This document shows, piece by piece, positions 1-8,707 of a DNA stretch of 64,000 nt (position 1 is the first letter of the stretch; every line of letters starts with the position of its first letter). The notes under the pieces were generated by a model. The model was not told the origin of the DNA and did no database searches. It saw only the letters and a program-made list of their open reading frames with translations. Origin of the DNA: Streptomyces hygroscopicus (GTDB taxonomy: Bacteria > Actinomycetota > Actinomycetes > Streptomycetales > Streptomycetaceae); contig CP018627.1 in NCBI GenBank assembly GCA_002021875.1, forward strand, positions 5,518,001 through 5,582,000, in the 5' to 3' direction. A program made the position numbers and the translations under genes.

Positions 1-1
1 G

Positions 2-70
2 CTGATCGCCTTCGTCCTCTTCGGCAAGCAGATTGTGGGGGGCATCATGCAGGGCGCGGTCAAGGGCTGA
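2..70 (+). CDS. Sugar ABC transporter permease, C-terminal end (partial)
   Basis: Only the last 22 codons are present. They encode a hydrophobic segment followed by a short tail ending in QGAVKG and TGA. A C-terminus of this kind (a GG-x-x-x-GAVKG tail after the last membrane helix) is typical of MalG/CebG-type inner membrane permeases of carbohydrate ABC importers. The next gene, 72 bp downstream on the same strand, is a GH1 beta-glucosidase with a CebR-like operator. By analogy with the cebEFG-bglC locus of streptomycetes, this is probably the cellobiose/cellotriose permease CebG. That identification rests mainly on context, because no diagnostic EAA loop lies inside the window. Confidence 0.65.
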   Translation: MIAFVLFGKQIVGGIMQGAVKG

Positions 71-129
71 GCGGCCCGCCACCACCACTCAGTCCTCCCT
101 CCCCGTTTCCCCCTCCCCACGACCTCGAA

Positions 130-143
130 TGGGAGCGCTTCCA
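130..143 (+). promoter_or_regulatory. CebR-like operator overlapping the bglC start codon
   Basis: The 14-mer TGGGAGCGCTTCCA differs at one position from the palindrome TGGGAGCGCTCCCA known for the LacI-family repressor CebR of Streptomyces. Its last base is the A of the ATG of the beta-glucosidase gene. Bound repressor would therefore sit on the translation initiation region and block elongation from the upstream transporter genes or from a local promoter. The match is direct sequence observation; control by CebR is inferred, because cebR itself is not in the window. Confidence 0.75.
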
Positions 144-1549
144 TGACCCTTACCTTCCCGCCCGGATTCCTGTGGGGCGCTGCCTCGGCCGCCTACCAGG
201 TCGAGGGCGCCGCCCAGGAGGACGGCCGCACCCCGTCCATCTGGGACACCTTCAGCCACACCCCCGGCAAGGTGCTCGCCGGTGACACCGGTGATGTCGC
301 CGTCGACCACTACCACCGCTTCCGCGAGGACGTCCGGCTGATGGCGGAGCTGAACCTGGCGGCGTACCGCTTCTCGGTGTCCTGGTCCCGGGTGCAGCCC
401 ACCGGCCGGGGACCGGCTGTGCAGCGCGGGCTCGACTTCTACCGCTCGCTGGTGGACGAGCTGCTGGGCGCGGGCATCCAGCCGGTGCTCACCCTCTACC
501 ACTGGGACCTCCCCCAGGAGCTGGAGAGCGCTGGCGGGTGGCCGGAGCGCGAGACCGCCGAGCGGTTCGCCGAGTACGCGGGCATCGTGGCCGAGGCGCT
601 CGGCGACCGCGTCGAGTTCTGGACCACCCTCAACGAGCCGTGGTGCAGCGCCTTCCTGGGCTATGGCTCGGGAGTGCACGCCCCGGGCCGCACCGAGCGG
701 CTGGCCCCGCTCCGCGCCGCCCACCATCTGAACCTCGCCCATGGCCTCGGCGCCCAGGCGCTGCGCGCCGCGCTCCCCGCCCGCGCCCAGATCGCCATCA
801 GCCTCAACCCGGCCGTGGTCCGGCCGCTCAGCGACAAGCCCGAGGACCTGGACGCAGCGCGGCGTATCGACGCGCTGGCCAATCGCGTCTTCACCGGGCC
901 GCTGCTGCGCGGTGCGTACCCCACCGACCTGATCAAGGACACCGCCTCGATCACCGACTGGTCGTTCGTCCGGGACGGAGATCTGGCCGTCATCAAGCAC
1001 CCCCTCGACGCGCTGGGCATCAACTACTACACACCGTCATTGGTAGCAGCGGGCACCGACAACGAGGGCTCGCCCGCCCGCCACGACGGCCACGGCGCCA
1101 GCACCCACTCCCCCTGGCCGGGCTCGGAGCAGGTGGCCTTCCACCAGACGCCGGGCGAGCGCACCGAGATGGGCTGGACGATCGACCCGACCGGACTGCA
1201 CGACCTGCTGATGCGCTACAGCCGTGAGGCGCCGGGCGTACCGCTGTACATCACCGAGAACGGCGCCGCGTTCGACGACAAGCCGGACGCGGAGGGCGCG
1301 GTCCACGACCCGCGGCGGATCGACTACCTCCGGGACCATCTGGCCGTCGCTCACCAGGCCATCGCGGACGGCGCCGATCTGCGCGGCTATTTCCTGTGGT
1401 CGCTGATGGACAACTTCGAATGGGCGTACGGCTACAGCAAGCGCTTCGGCGCGGTCTACGTCGACTATCAGACGCAGGCCCGGGTGCCGAAGTCCAGCGC
1501 CCGCTGGTATGCCCAGGTGGCCCGCACCGGAGAGCTTCCGGCGGCGTAG
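143..1549 (+). CDS. bglC: GH1 beta-glucosidase
   Basis: This 468-residue protein is full length for glycoside hydrolase family 1 and hydrolyses beta-glucosides such as cellobiose in the cytoplasm. It opens with the family signature [18 protein letters not shown]. The acid/base glutamate lies in TLNEPW (Glu about 165) and the nucleophile in [10 protein letters not shown] (Glu about 372). The W-S-L-M-D-N-F-E-W motif that contacts the substrate is near residue 420. There is no signal peptide, as expected for an enzyme acting on imported cellodextrins. It follows a sugar permease end and carries a CebR-like operator across its start codon, so cellobiose induction is likely. In Streptomyces this position is held by bglC; the symbol is given on that basis. 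Confidence 0.9.
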   Translation: MTLTFPPGFLWGAASAAYQVEGAAQEDGRTPSIWDTFSHTPGKVLAGDTGDVAVDHYHRFREDVRLMAELNLAAYRFSVSWSRVQPTGRGPAVQRGLDFYRSLVDELLGAGIQPVLTLYHWDLPQELESAGGWPERETAERFAEYAGIVAEALGDRVEFWTTLNEPWCSAFLGYGSGVHAPGRTERLAPLRAAHHLNLAHGLGAQALRAALPARAQIAISLNPAVVRPLSDKPEDLDAARRIDALANRVFTGPLLRGAYPTDLIKDTASITDWSFVRDGDLAVIKHPLDALGINYYTPSLVAAGTDNEGSPARHDGHGASTHSPWPGSEQVAFHQTPGERTEMGWTIDPTGLHDLLMRYSREAPGVPLYITENGAAFDDKPDAEGAVHDPRRIDYLRDHLAVAHQAIADGADLRGYFLWSLMDNFEWAYGYSKRFGAVYVDYQTQARVPKSSARWYAQVARTGELPAA

Positions 1550-1558
1550 CGGACCCGC

Positions 1559-1600
1559 GTCCGCGGCGCCGCCCGCCGGGGGGCGGGCGGCGCCGCGGAC
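1559..1600 (+). terminator. Rho-independent-type terminator after bglC
   Basis: A perfect 19-bp inverted repeat (1559-1577 and 1582-1600) closes on a GGGG tetraloop 10 bp after the stop codon of the beta-glucosidase gene. Stems of this strength without a U-tract are common terminators in streptomycetes. It probably ends the ceb-bglC transcript. Confidence 0.85.
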
Positions 1601-1728
1601 GGCAGTCGAGGCGGGGCGCAGGGGCGCAACCGGGCCGGTGCGTTCTTCCTTCAAAGGGGTTACACCCTGATCCACCCGGCCGAAGAGAGCCGTCATCCAT
1701 GGAGAATGCCTGGTAAACCCATTGAGAC

Positions 1729-3411
1729 ATGAGAGCATTTCCGGAGCGCCGACAGAGGTTCCGCAATGAGGGATCCGGTCGGCGCGCGCCCGCCGGAAAA
1801 GGTGAGGCCCTCGCCGACTGGTTGGACGGTCGGGTGGGCCTCTTCAAGATGGGCAAGGCCAATCTGCGCAAGGTCTTCCCCGACCACTGGACCTTCCTGA
1901 TCGGCGAGATCGCCCTCTACACGTTCGTCATCATCATTCTGACCGGGGTCTATCTGACCCTGTTCTTCAAACCGGCGATGAACGAGGTGGTCTACCACGG
2001 CCGGTGGACGCCGCTGAACGGCATCCGCATGTCGCAGGCTTTCGAGTCCACACTGGACATCAGCTTCGATGTGCGCGGCGGGCTGCTGATGCGGCAGGTC
2101 CACCACTGGGCGGCGATCGTCTTCATCGCCAGCATGCTCGCCCATATGATGCGGACGTTCTTCAACGGCGTCTTCCGCAAACCCCGTGAGATCAACTGGC
2201 TCTCCGGCGCCGCTCTGCTGTTTCTCGGGATGTTCGACGGCTTCATGGGCTATTCACTGCCCGACGATCTGCTGTCCGGCACCGGTCTGCGCTTCATGGA
2301 AGGCGCGATCCTGTCGATCCCGATCGTCGGCACCTATCTGTCGTTCTTCTTCTTCGGCGGTCAATTCCCGGGAACCGACATCGTGCCACGGCTGTTCACC
2401 GTGCACGTACTGCTGATTCCGGGCATCATGCTCGGGCTGCTGGCGCTCCATATGATCCTGCTCGTCTACCACAAGCACACGCATCTCCCGGGGCCCGGCA
2501 GAAGGAACATGAATATCGTGGGGCCGCCCCTGTGGCCGGTCTATGTGGCCAAGTCCGGCGGTTTCTTCTTCCTGGTCTTCGGCGTCACCACGCTGATGTC
2601 GGCCATCGCCCAGATCAACCCGGTGTGGGCCTATGGCCCCTACCGGCCCGACCAGGTGTCCACCGACGCCCAGCCCGACTGGTACATGGGCTATTCCGAA
2701 GGGCTGATCCGGCTGATGCCGGGCTGGGAGATCAATCTCTGGGGCCACACTCTGGTACTCGGGGTGCTGATCCCGTTCCTGATCTTCCCCACGGTGCTGC
2801 TGGTCATCTGGTTCTATCCATTCCTGGAGGCATGGATCACCGGGGACAGGCGCGAGCACCATCTGAACCAGCGCCCGCGCAACGCCCCGACCCGCACCGC
2901 CTTCGGCACCGCCTGGATGGCCCTCTACGCGGTCCTGCTGGCGGGCGGCGGCAACGACCTCATCGCCACCCACTTCGATCTGTCGATCAACGCGATCACC
3001 TGGACCTGCCGGATCGGCTTCTTCGTGGCGCCGGTCGTGGTCTTCGTCATCACCAAGCGGATCTGTCTCGGCCTCCAGCGCAAGGACCGGGAGCTGCTGC
3101 TGCACGGCCGCGAGACCGGCATCATCGAGCGGCTGCCGCACGGCGAGTTCGTCGAAGTGCACGAGCCACTGTCGGCGGCGGAGAAGTACACGCTGACCGC
3201 GTACGAACAGTACGAGCCGCTGGAGCTGCCACCGACGGTCGACGAGGCCGGGGTCGCCCGCAAGCTCTCCTTCATGGAGCGGCTGCGCGTCTCGCTGTCC
3301 CGGAGCTACTTCGGTATCGACGGCCAGATCGCCAAGCCCACGAAGGAGCAGGTGGCGGAGCACGAGGAGCACGAGGAGGAGGAGAGGGCCGAGGAGCCCC
3401 AGCGCCCCTAG
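1729..3411 (+). CDS. Stand-alone cytochrome b subunit (QcrB paralogue)
   Basis: This 560-residue polytopic protein has the actinobacterial cytochrome b layout of the menaquinol:cytochrome c oxidoreductase. The N-terminal stretch from FPDHWTFLIGEIALY enters the first helix. One haem-ligand helix carries the VHHWAA motif and a second His-x13-His pair lies around the VHVLLIPG region. The quinol-site motif is PDWYMGYSEG. The long charged C-terminal tail (E-E-H-E-E-H-E-E-E) is typical of actinobacterial QcrB. No qcrA, qcrC or cta genes adjoin it, so it is an orphan paralogue rather than the main bc1 operon copy. The ATG at 1729 is the only plausible early start but has no convincing ribosome binding site. 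Confidence 0.85.
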   Translation: MRAFPERRQRFRNEGSGRRAPAGKGEALADWLDGRVGLFKMGKANLRKVFPDHWTFLIGEIALYTFVIIILTGVYLTLFFKPAMNEVVYHGRWTPLNGIRMSQAFESTLDISFDVRGGLLMRQVHHWAAIVFIASMLAHMMRTFFNGVFRKPREINWLSGAALLFLGMFDGFMGYSLPDDLLSGTGLRFMEGAILSIPIVGTYLSFFFFGGQFPGTDIVPRLFTVHVLLIPGIMLGLLALHMILLVYHKHTHLPGPGRRNMNIVGPPLWPVYVAKSGGFFFLVFGVTTLMSAIAQINPVWAYGPYRPDQVSTDAQPDWYMGYSEGLIRLMPGWEINLWGHTLVLGVLIPFLIFPTVLLVIWFYPFLEAWITGDRREHHLNQRPRNAPTRTAFGTAWMALYAVLLAGGGNDLIATHFDLSINAITWTCRIGFFVAPVVVFVITKRICLGLQRKDRELLLHGRETGIIERLPHGEFVEVHEPLSAAEKYTLTAYEQYEPLELPPTVDEAGVARKLSFMERLRVSLSRSYFGIDGQIAKPTKEQVAEHEEHEEEERAEEPQRP

Positions 3412-3416
3412 CTCCC

Positions 3417-4090
3417 TTATGGGAAGCGGATCCTGACCGAGAGGCCGCCGCCCGGGTTGGCGTCCGCGGTGGCCTCGGCGCCGTGGGCGCGCGCGATGGA
3501 CGCGACGATGGACAGGCCGAGTCCGGCGCCTTCCCCGGCGGTGTGCGCGCGCTCGTTCAGACGGCGGAACGGTTCGAAGAGCCGGGGGACCGTGTCCGCG
3601 GGGATCTCCGGGCCGGTGTTGGAAACCCGCAGCACCCGGCCGGTGAGGTCGACGCGGATGCGGCCACCCTGGTGGTTGTACGCCACCGCGTTGGCGACGA
3701 GATTACGGACCAGATGGGCGTGCAGGACCGGGTCGCCCGGAACCGTCAGCGGCTCCACGGTGGTCGTGACCGTGATCGCCTTTTCGTGGGCCTCGTCGGA
3801 GAGTCCGGCGGTGACGACCGCGACCGTCTCGTCCGTCTCGACGTGCTCGCGGCGCTGGATGCCCTGGTCGGTGGAGGCGAGCAGGAGAAGCGACTCGATG
3901 AGTCTCCCGCTGGTGTCCGCGGCCTTGATCAGCTCGGCCCGGATCCACGCCACGTGTTGGGGGTCGGCGTCGGCCAGGCCGATCTCGGCGGCGGCCCGCT
4001 GGACGGCCGGCGATGTGCGCAGCTCGTGCGCGGCGTTCGCCGCGAACCGCTGCTGGGCCGTCACCAGTTGTTCCAGCCGGTCCAGCCTCA
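3417..4090 (-). pseudogene. Sensor histidine kinase, 5'-truncated remnant
   Basis: Reading leftwards, the sequence encodes the C-terminal half of an OmpR-class sensor kinase. The dimerisation/H-box is FAANAAHELRT with the phospho-acceptor His, the N-box is LVRNLVANAVAYN, and the G-boxes end in GEGAGLGLSIVASIARAHG. Homology continues upstream of the first possible start (GTG at 4064) through LDRLEQLVTAQQR and stops abruptly near 4090, exactly where a permease fragment begins on the other strand. The sensor segment, membrane helices and HAMP domain are missing, so it cannot be a normal membrane sensor. I call it a deletion remnant; a short soluble kinase expressed from 4064 cannot be excluded. 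Confidence 0.7.
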
Positions 4091-4393
4091 GTGCTGGAGC
4101 GCCGCTACGAGATCGGCCTGCGCCGCTCCATCGGTGCGACCCGAGGTCAGATCCGAGGTCAGTTCGTCACCGAGTCGCTGCTGCTGTCCGGGCTCGGTGG
4201 TCTCGCCGGCATCTTCCTGGGCGCCGCCGCCACCGGCATCTACACGATCAGTAGCGGCGTTCCCTGGGTGATCCCGCCGTGGACGATCGGCGGCGGCTTC
4301 GGCGCCACCCTCGCCATCGGCACCCTCGCGGGCCTCTACCCAGCGGTCCGCGCCTCCCATCTGTCCCCCACCCTCGCTCTCCACGCGACCTGA
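4091..4393 (+). pseudogene. FtsX/MacB-type ABC permease, C-terminal remnant
   Basis: The frame from about 4091 starts mid-domain with VLERRYEIGLRRSIGATR, the cytoplasmic loop of FtsX/MacB-type permeases. It continues through the last membrane helices and ends with the usual LYPAVRASHLSPTLALHAT tail and TGA. About 300 N-terminal residues and any start codon belonging to the family are missing. The upstream neighbour is the equally truncated kinase in divergent orientation, so one deletion between two divergent genes explains both. Kinase/regulator/MacB-like transporter modules are a common arrangement in actinobacteria. Confidence 0.7.
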
Positions 4394-4464
4394 TCCAGGC
4401 GGCCCCGCCACGGCGAAGCCGGATGTGGGCGTGACCTGTGACGACAACCCTCAAGGCGACGGAA

Positions 4465-4509
4465 ACGGCGGGGCGCGGCGGGTGGGGGATTCCGTCCGCG
4501 CCCCGCCGT
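4465..4509 (+). terminator. Terminator hairpin after the permease remnant
   Basis: A perfect 13-bp inverted repeat (4465-4477 and 4497-4509) with a 19-nt loop lies 70 bp beyond the permease-remnant stop codon. It could stop transcription from either side, because the chitinase gene converges on it. Confidence 0.6.
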
Positions 4510-4558
4510 GTGGGGGGTGCCGTGGGGGGTGGTGATGGTGGGGCCCATGGGGCTGACA

Positions 4559-4597
4559 GGCCCCGCGGCTTATGCGGCTGACAGGCGGTGCGGGGCC
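4559..4597 (-). terminator. Hairpin downstream of the chitinase gene
   Basis: The inverted repeat GGCCCCGC (4559-4566) and GCGGGGCC (4590-4597) begins 27 bp past the stop codon of the leftward chitinase gene. The stem is short and the loop is 23 nt, so termination is plausible but not certain. Confidence 0.4.
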
Positions 4598-4624
4598 GCC
4601 CCGGTGTCAGCCGGCGTCAGCCGT

Positions 4625-5680
4625 TCAGCCGTTGTAGGCGCCGAACGCCTTGGTGAAGGCGAACTCTTCCTGGTCGATCGAGCTGCAGGTCGGCGACGCG
4701 GTGTCCTGCGGGCTGGGGCACTGCTTGTCGCGGGTCGCGGACCACATCGACAGCCAGGCCAGCCCCTTGGACTTGGCGAACTCCACCACCTGGGAGGCGT
4801 CGTCGACCTTGAATATCTCGTTCTTGACGTCGTTGACGCCGATCATCGGGGTGACCGCGACGGCCTTCCACGCCTCGTCGTCGCTCAGCTCGAGGGCGCC
4901 CTTGATCTGGCCCTGGGTCGCCGTGGCGGCGTCGATGGCGTACTGGCCCATGTCGTCGCCGAAGGAGGGTCCGTAGTCCATCGCCATGATGTTGACGGCG
5001 GAGACCTTCACCCCGTTCTTCTTGGCGTCGGCGACGAGGTCGACACCGTCCTGGGTGAGGCCGGTCGGGAGCACCGGCAGGGTGAAGGAGACGTCCAGGT
5101 CGGGGTTGTTCTGCTGCAGCTTGGCGATGGCCTGGGCGCGGCGGGTGTTGGCCTCCTTGTTCGGAAGCGCGCTGCCCTCGATGTCGAAGTCGACCTTGGT
5201 GAGCTTGAGGGTGTCCACGACCTTGCCGTAGGCGGCGGCGAGCTCGTCCGCCGAGGTGCAGGCCAGGCCCAGCTCGGAGCCGGACGCCCCGCCGAAGGAG
5301 ACCCGGACGTCGCCGCCGGCCGCCCGCAGTTGCTCGGTCTGCTTGGCCACGGCGTCGTCGCCGACCTCGGTAACGCCGCCCCACTTGGGGGTACAGCCGC
5401 CACCGGAGGTGATGAAGGCGAGGTTGAACTGCTTGACGCCGGTCTTCTCGGCGGTGCCCACCATGTCGTAGGCGGGGTAGAGCGAGGTGTCGATGTACGG
5501 GGCGAAGCCACCGCTCGCCGCCGCGGCGGCCTTCTCGGAGGCGGCGGGCTTCTCGGAGACGGTGCCCGCGTTCGCCGCCCCGCTGAGCGCGAACGCCGTG
5601 CCGCCGGCCACGACGGCGGCGACGGTCGCGCCGATCGCCTTGGTGGTCCGGCTCGCCTTGCGACGGTGCGTGCTGCTCAT
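4625..5680 (-). CDS. Secreted GH18 chitinase-like glycosidase
   Basis: The protein (351 aa) starts at ATG 5680, preceded by AGGGACCTG. A Sec-type signal peptide follows: a basic SSTHRRKASRTTK stretch, a hydrophobic core and an A-N-A cleavage region near residue 37. The mature part is a single GH18 TIM barrel with the catalytic motif KVDFDIEGS (DxxDxDxE type, acid Glu present), preceded by the conserved VRVSFGGASGSE strand. There is no chitin-binding or fibronectin domain, so it resembles compact actinobacterial GH18 enzymes annotated as chitinase or bifunctional chitinase/lysozyme. It acts outside the cell. An upstream start at 5773 would add 31 residues with no signal-peptide logic and is rejected. 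Confidence 0.85.
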   Translation of the reverse strand: MSSTHRRKASRTTKAIGATVAAVVAGGTAFALSGAANAGTVSEKPAASEKAAAAASGGFAPYIDTSLYPAYDMVGTAEKTGVKQFNLAFITSGGGCTPKWGGVTEVGDDAVAKQTEQLRAAGGDVRVSFGGASGSELGLACTSADELAAAYGKVVDTLKLTKVDFDIEGSALPNKEANTRRAQAIAKLQQNNPDLDVSFTLPVLPTGLTQDGVDLVADAKKNGVKVSAVNIMAMDYGPSFGDDMGQYAIDAATATQGQIKGALELSDDEAWKAVAVTPMIGVNDVKNEIFKVDDASQVVEFAKSKGLAWLSMWSATRDKQCPSPQDTASPTCSSIDQEEFAFTKAFGAYNG

Positions 5681-5762
5681 CAGGTCCCTGCCTTCGCTGT
5701 GCGGATGTGGGGGGTGATGGTGCGGGCGCCACGCTAGCGAGGGGAAGTCGGACAAACGGCAG

Positions 5763-5785
5763 GATCCGTGCACCGGCCACGGATC
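5763..5785. promoter_or_regulatory. 8-bp inverted repeat between the kinase operon and the chitinase gene
   Basis: GATCCGTG (5763-5770) and CACGGATC (5778-5785) form a perfect palindrome with a 7-nt spacer. It lies 34 bp beyond the end of the leftward kinase gene and about 83 bp upstream of the chitinase start. It may be a weak terminator for the two-component operon or an operator for the chitinase; the sequence does not decide between them. Confidence 0.35.
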
Positions 5786-5818
5786 TTATGGCTGCCTTAA
5801 GGAACCCATCGGCGGCGA

Positions 5819-7213
5819 TTAATGCTCCGCGGGCTCCTTGGGCCGAGTGCGGCCCCGGGTCTTCCGCTTACGGCCGCGCCGCCGCTGCCGCGGGTCCGCC
5901 GAGCCGCCGCCGTTCAGCGAGAGCCACACCCGTACCTCGGTGCCGCCCAGCACCGACCGCCCGATCCGCAGATCGCCACCCGTGGACTCCGCGACCCGGC
6001 GCACGATGTCCAGGCCGAGGCCGGTCGAGCCGGGGCCGCCGTCGCCATGGCCACGGCGGAGCGCCGCGTCCGGGTCGGCGATGCCGGGGCCCGCGTCGGA
6101 GACCAGGATGATCACACTGTCCTCGCCGTTGTGGACGTCGACCGCGAGCGCCGTCCCCTCGGGCGTGTGCCGGAAGACATTGCCGAGCAGGGCGTCCAGC
6201 GCGGCGCCGAGTTCGGGGCGGGCCACCGGCACCCGTACGGTCCGGTCGACCCCGGCCAGCCGCACCGTACGGTCCTCGTCCTCGGCGAGCGCGGACCAGA
6301 ACTCCATCCGGTCCCGGATCACCTCGGAGGCGTCACAGCCGGATGGGGTGTGCGTCTTCTGCTGGCGCGCGGTGCGGATGATCTGGTCGACCTCGCCCTC
6401 CAACTGGGCGACGGCGGCCCGGGTCTGGTCGGCCGCCGGTCCCTCGCCCAGCGAAGCGGCGTTCAAGCGCAGCACGGTGAGCGGCGTACGGAGCCGGTGG
6501 GAGAGGTCGGCGGCCAGCTCACGCTCACCGGCCAGGAGCTGGACCACCTGGTCGGCCATGGAGTTGAACGCGGCGGCGGCCGCCCGGAGTTCGGCCGGGC
6601 CGTCCTCCGGGACCCGCACCCCGAGCTCGCCATGGCCCAGGTCGTGGGCGGCGTCGGCGAGCCGCCCGGCCGGACGCACCAGCCGGGTGCCGAGCCGGTC
6701 GGCGGTGGCGACCGCGCCGACGATCAACGCGAGGCCGACGCCCGCCAGCACCAGCCAGGACGTCGTCACCCCGCTGGTGACCACCCCACGCGGGACATAC
6801 ACCTCCACGACCGCGACCTGACCGCTGCTCAGCGCGGTCGGCTGGAGCAGTGCGTAGCCCCCGGGGGCAGTGGACACCGAGGCGCGGCCCAGCCGCCGCG
6901 CGGTGGCCAGCTCGCCCTTGGCGGCACGGCTCTTGCCGAGGTCGTAGCCGCTCCCCCGCTCGCCCGGCTCATCGGGGACATGCACCGCCATCCGGCCGTC
7001 CCCGCCCGCCTGGGTGCTGGCGACCGCGCGCTGCAGCCACGCCCGCTCGGTGGTGATGGCGAGCGCCGGGCCGATGGTGGCGGCCTGCCGCTCGGCGTCG
7101 GCGAACGCACGGTCCCGGGCCAGTTCCTTGACGACGAGGCCGAGCGGTACGGCGAAGGCGACCGCCACCATCGCGGTGACCGCCAGGCAGACCTTGACCA
7201 GGGCCCATCTCAC
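5819..7213 (-). CDS. Membrane sensor histidine kinase
   Basis: This 464-residue protein is a full-length OmpR-class sensor. A first membrane helix spans about residues 5-28, an extracytoplasmic domain about 30-150, and a second helix about 150-172. A HAMP linker follows, then the dimerisation domain with ELAADLSHRLRTPLTVLRLN (phospho-acceptor His). The ATPase domain carries an N-box in ALDALLGNVFRHTP and a G-box in STGLGLDIVRRV. It starts with GTG at 7213, overlapping the TGA of the response-regulator gene by four bases, which means translational coupling. The signal is unknown. Its basic C-terminus (RRRGRKRKTRGRTRP) is unusual and rich in Arg/Lys. Confidence 0.9.
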   Translation of the reverse strand: MRWALVKVCLAVTAMVAVAFAVPLGLVVKELARDRAFADAERQAATIGPALAITTERAWLQRAVASTQAGGDGRMAVHVPDEPGERGSGYDLGKSRAAKGELATARRLGRASVSTAPGGYALLQPTALSSGQVAVVEVYVPRGVVTSGVTTSWLVLAGVGLALIVGAVATADRLGTRLVRPAGRLADAAHDLGHGELGVRVPEDGPAELRAAAAAFNSMADQVVQLLAGERELAADLSHRLRTPLTVLRLNAASLGEGPAADQTRAAVAQLEGEVDQIIRTARQQKTHTPSGCDASEVIRDRMEFWSALAEDEDRTVRLAGVDRTVRVPVARPELGAALDALLGNVFRHTPEGTALAVDVHNGEDSVIILVSDAGPGIADPDAALRRGHGDGGPGSTGLGLDIVRRVAESTGGDLRIGRSVLGGTEVRVWLSLNGGGSADPRQRRRGRKRKTRGRTRPKEPAEH

Positions 7214-7923
7214 GTGGGCTCCGCCGGGGGCTCCAGTTTGACGCCGACCCCGCGCAGCGTATGGAGATAGCGCGGCCGGGCGGCCGTCTCGCCCAGCTTG
7301 CGGCGCAGCCAGGACAGATGGACGTCTATCGTCTGGTCGTCCCCGTACGCCTGCCGCCAGACCTCGGCGAGGAGCTCCCTGCGCGGCACCACGACGCCGG
7401 GCCGCCCGGCGAGATAGGCCAGCAGATCGAATTCCCGCCGGGTCAGATCGAGCGTCACCCCGTCCAACTGGGCCTGGCGGCGCAGCGGATCGACGGCAAG
7501 ACCGCCGACCCGGAGCACCGCCGGGGGCGCCGCCACACCGCCCGGCTCGCCCGCCCCGCCGCCGCGGACGCGGCGCAGAACGGCGGTCATCCGGGCGGAG
7601 AGATGCGCCACGGAGAACGGCTTGACCAGGTAGTCGTCGGCACCGTCGTTGAGCAGCCGGACGATCTCGCCCTCGTCGTCACGGGCGGTGGCCACGATGA
7701 CCGGCACATCGGTGATGCCGCGCAGCATCTTGAGCGCCTCCGCCCCGTCCAGATCAGGCAGGCCGAGGTCAAGGATGACGACGTCGAATCCGATCTGTGC
7801 CACCTCGCGCAACGCCTCCAGGGCGGTGCCGACGCTGCGCACGGTATGGGACGCCTCGGTCAACTGCCGTATGAGGGCTGAGCGTACGAACTGGTCGTCC
7901 TCGACCACGAGCACACTTGCCAT
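7210..7923 (-). CDS. OmpR/PhoB-family response regulator
   Basis: The 237-residue protein starts at ATG 7923 with MASVLVVEDDQF, giving the acidic DD pocket of a receiver domain. The phospho-acceptor Asp lies in VVILDLGLPDLDG and the conserved Lys in DYLVKPF. The C-terminal winged helix (about residues 135-235) has the typical DLTRREFDLLAYLA and LRRKLGE segments. It is the first gene of the pair and overlaps the kinase by GTGA. A longer in-frame extension up to 8142 adds only low-complexity sequence and is rejected. The divergent membrane protein starts only 33 bp away, so the two promoters must overlap and autoregulation through this gap is plausible. Confidence 0.9.
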   Translation of the reverse strand: MASVLVVEDDQFVRSALIRQLTEASHTVRSVGTALEALREVAQIGFDVVILDLGLPDLDGAEALKMLRGITDVPVIVATARDDEGEIVRLLNDGADDYLVKPFSVAHLSARMTAVLRRVRGGGAGEPGGVAAPPAVLRVGGLAVDPLRRQAQLDGVTLDLTRREFDLLAYLAGRPGVVVPRRELLAEVWRQAYGDDQTIDVHLSWLRRKLGETAARPRYLHTLRGVGVKLEPPAEPT

Positions 7924-7956
7924 GAGCGGCACCGTACGCCATTCGGGTGAGGCAAG

Positions 7957-8541
7957 ATGGGGAAGATGCGAAGAGGTCTGGTCCAATGTCTGGCGTGGGT
8001 CCTCGCGACCGGCGCCGCGGTCACGCTGTCGTGGTACGGCGTGCGGACCGTGCTGACCGGGACGGCCTACGATCCGCCGCGCGCACTTCCGATCGCGGAC
8101 GGCTCCCGTTCGGCGACCGGGGCCTGGTCCTCCTCGACGCACCGGCCCAAACCGCCGTCGTCCTCGGCGACTTCACCCTCTTCCCCGTCCTCGCCTTCAC
8201 GTCCCGGGGCGGACGCGGGGGCCGATGGAGACAAGGACAAGGGGTCCGGTTCTGCCGGGCGCACCCGGAAGCCGACGCAGGCGCCGACCCGGCGGGAAAC
8301 GGCGCGGCCGGAGGAGAGCGGAGAGGTGCGCAGCTATCCGGCCAAGGGCGGCCGGGCGGTCTTCGACATCCGGGCGGCGTCGGCGGATCTGGTCTCGGCC
8401 ACACCGGACGGCGGCTGGCAGATGCAGGTGTGGAAGCAGAGCGAGTGGATCCGGGTGGACTTCGTCTCCGGGGCCGACACCACCACGATCTTCTGCACCT
8501 GGCATGACGGCCCGCCGCAGGTCCGTATCGACGAGCACTGA
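7957..8541 (+). CDS. Membrane-anchored protein with Ser/Pro-rich linker, unknown function
   Basis: I do not recognise this 194-residue protein. It has one N-terminal membrane segment (about residues 8-30), probably an anchor with the rest outside. A Ser/Pro/Gly/Lys-rich linker covers about residues 45-115. A compact C-terminal domain follows (FDIRAASADLVSATPDGGWQ and a single Cys in TIFCTWHD). Such layouts are common for small streptomycete cell-surface proteins. It is divergent from the two-component regulator with only 33 bp between starts, which suggests that it is a target or partner of that system. ATG 7966 is an alternative start. Confidence 0.6.
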   Translation: MGKMRRGLVQCLAWVLATGAAVTLSWYGVRTVLTGTAYDPPRALPIADGSRSATGAWSSSTHRPKPPSSSATSPSSPSSPSRPGADAGADGDKDKGSGSAGRTRKPTQAPTRRETARPEESGEVRSYPAKGGRAVFDIRAASADLVSATPDGGWQMQVWKQSEWIRVDFVSGADTTTIFCTWHDGPPQVRIDEH

Positions 8542-8707
8542 GCGCTTCGCTGGAAGTGCCCTGACCTGCCGTCGATCGTGCGCGGCGGCGGCGTGGCCGG
8601 TCCCACGCGGCGGAGCCGCACATCGACACAGCCCCGCCCCCCCTTCAGGGCGCCTTTCGCACCGCGGCCGACTTCCGCCGGTCCACTGAGGCCGTGCTGG
8701 TCTCCGG

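Noticed and set aside
5774..7270. Plus-strand 482-codon frame opposite the sensor kinase
   Set aside because: Antisense shadow of a gene with complete HAMP, H-box and ATPase motifs.
7924..8142. N-terminal extension of the response regulator to 310 residues
   Set aside because: The extra residues are low complexity, overlap the divergent gene and precede a perfect receiver start at 7923.
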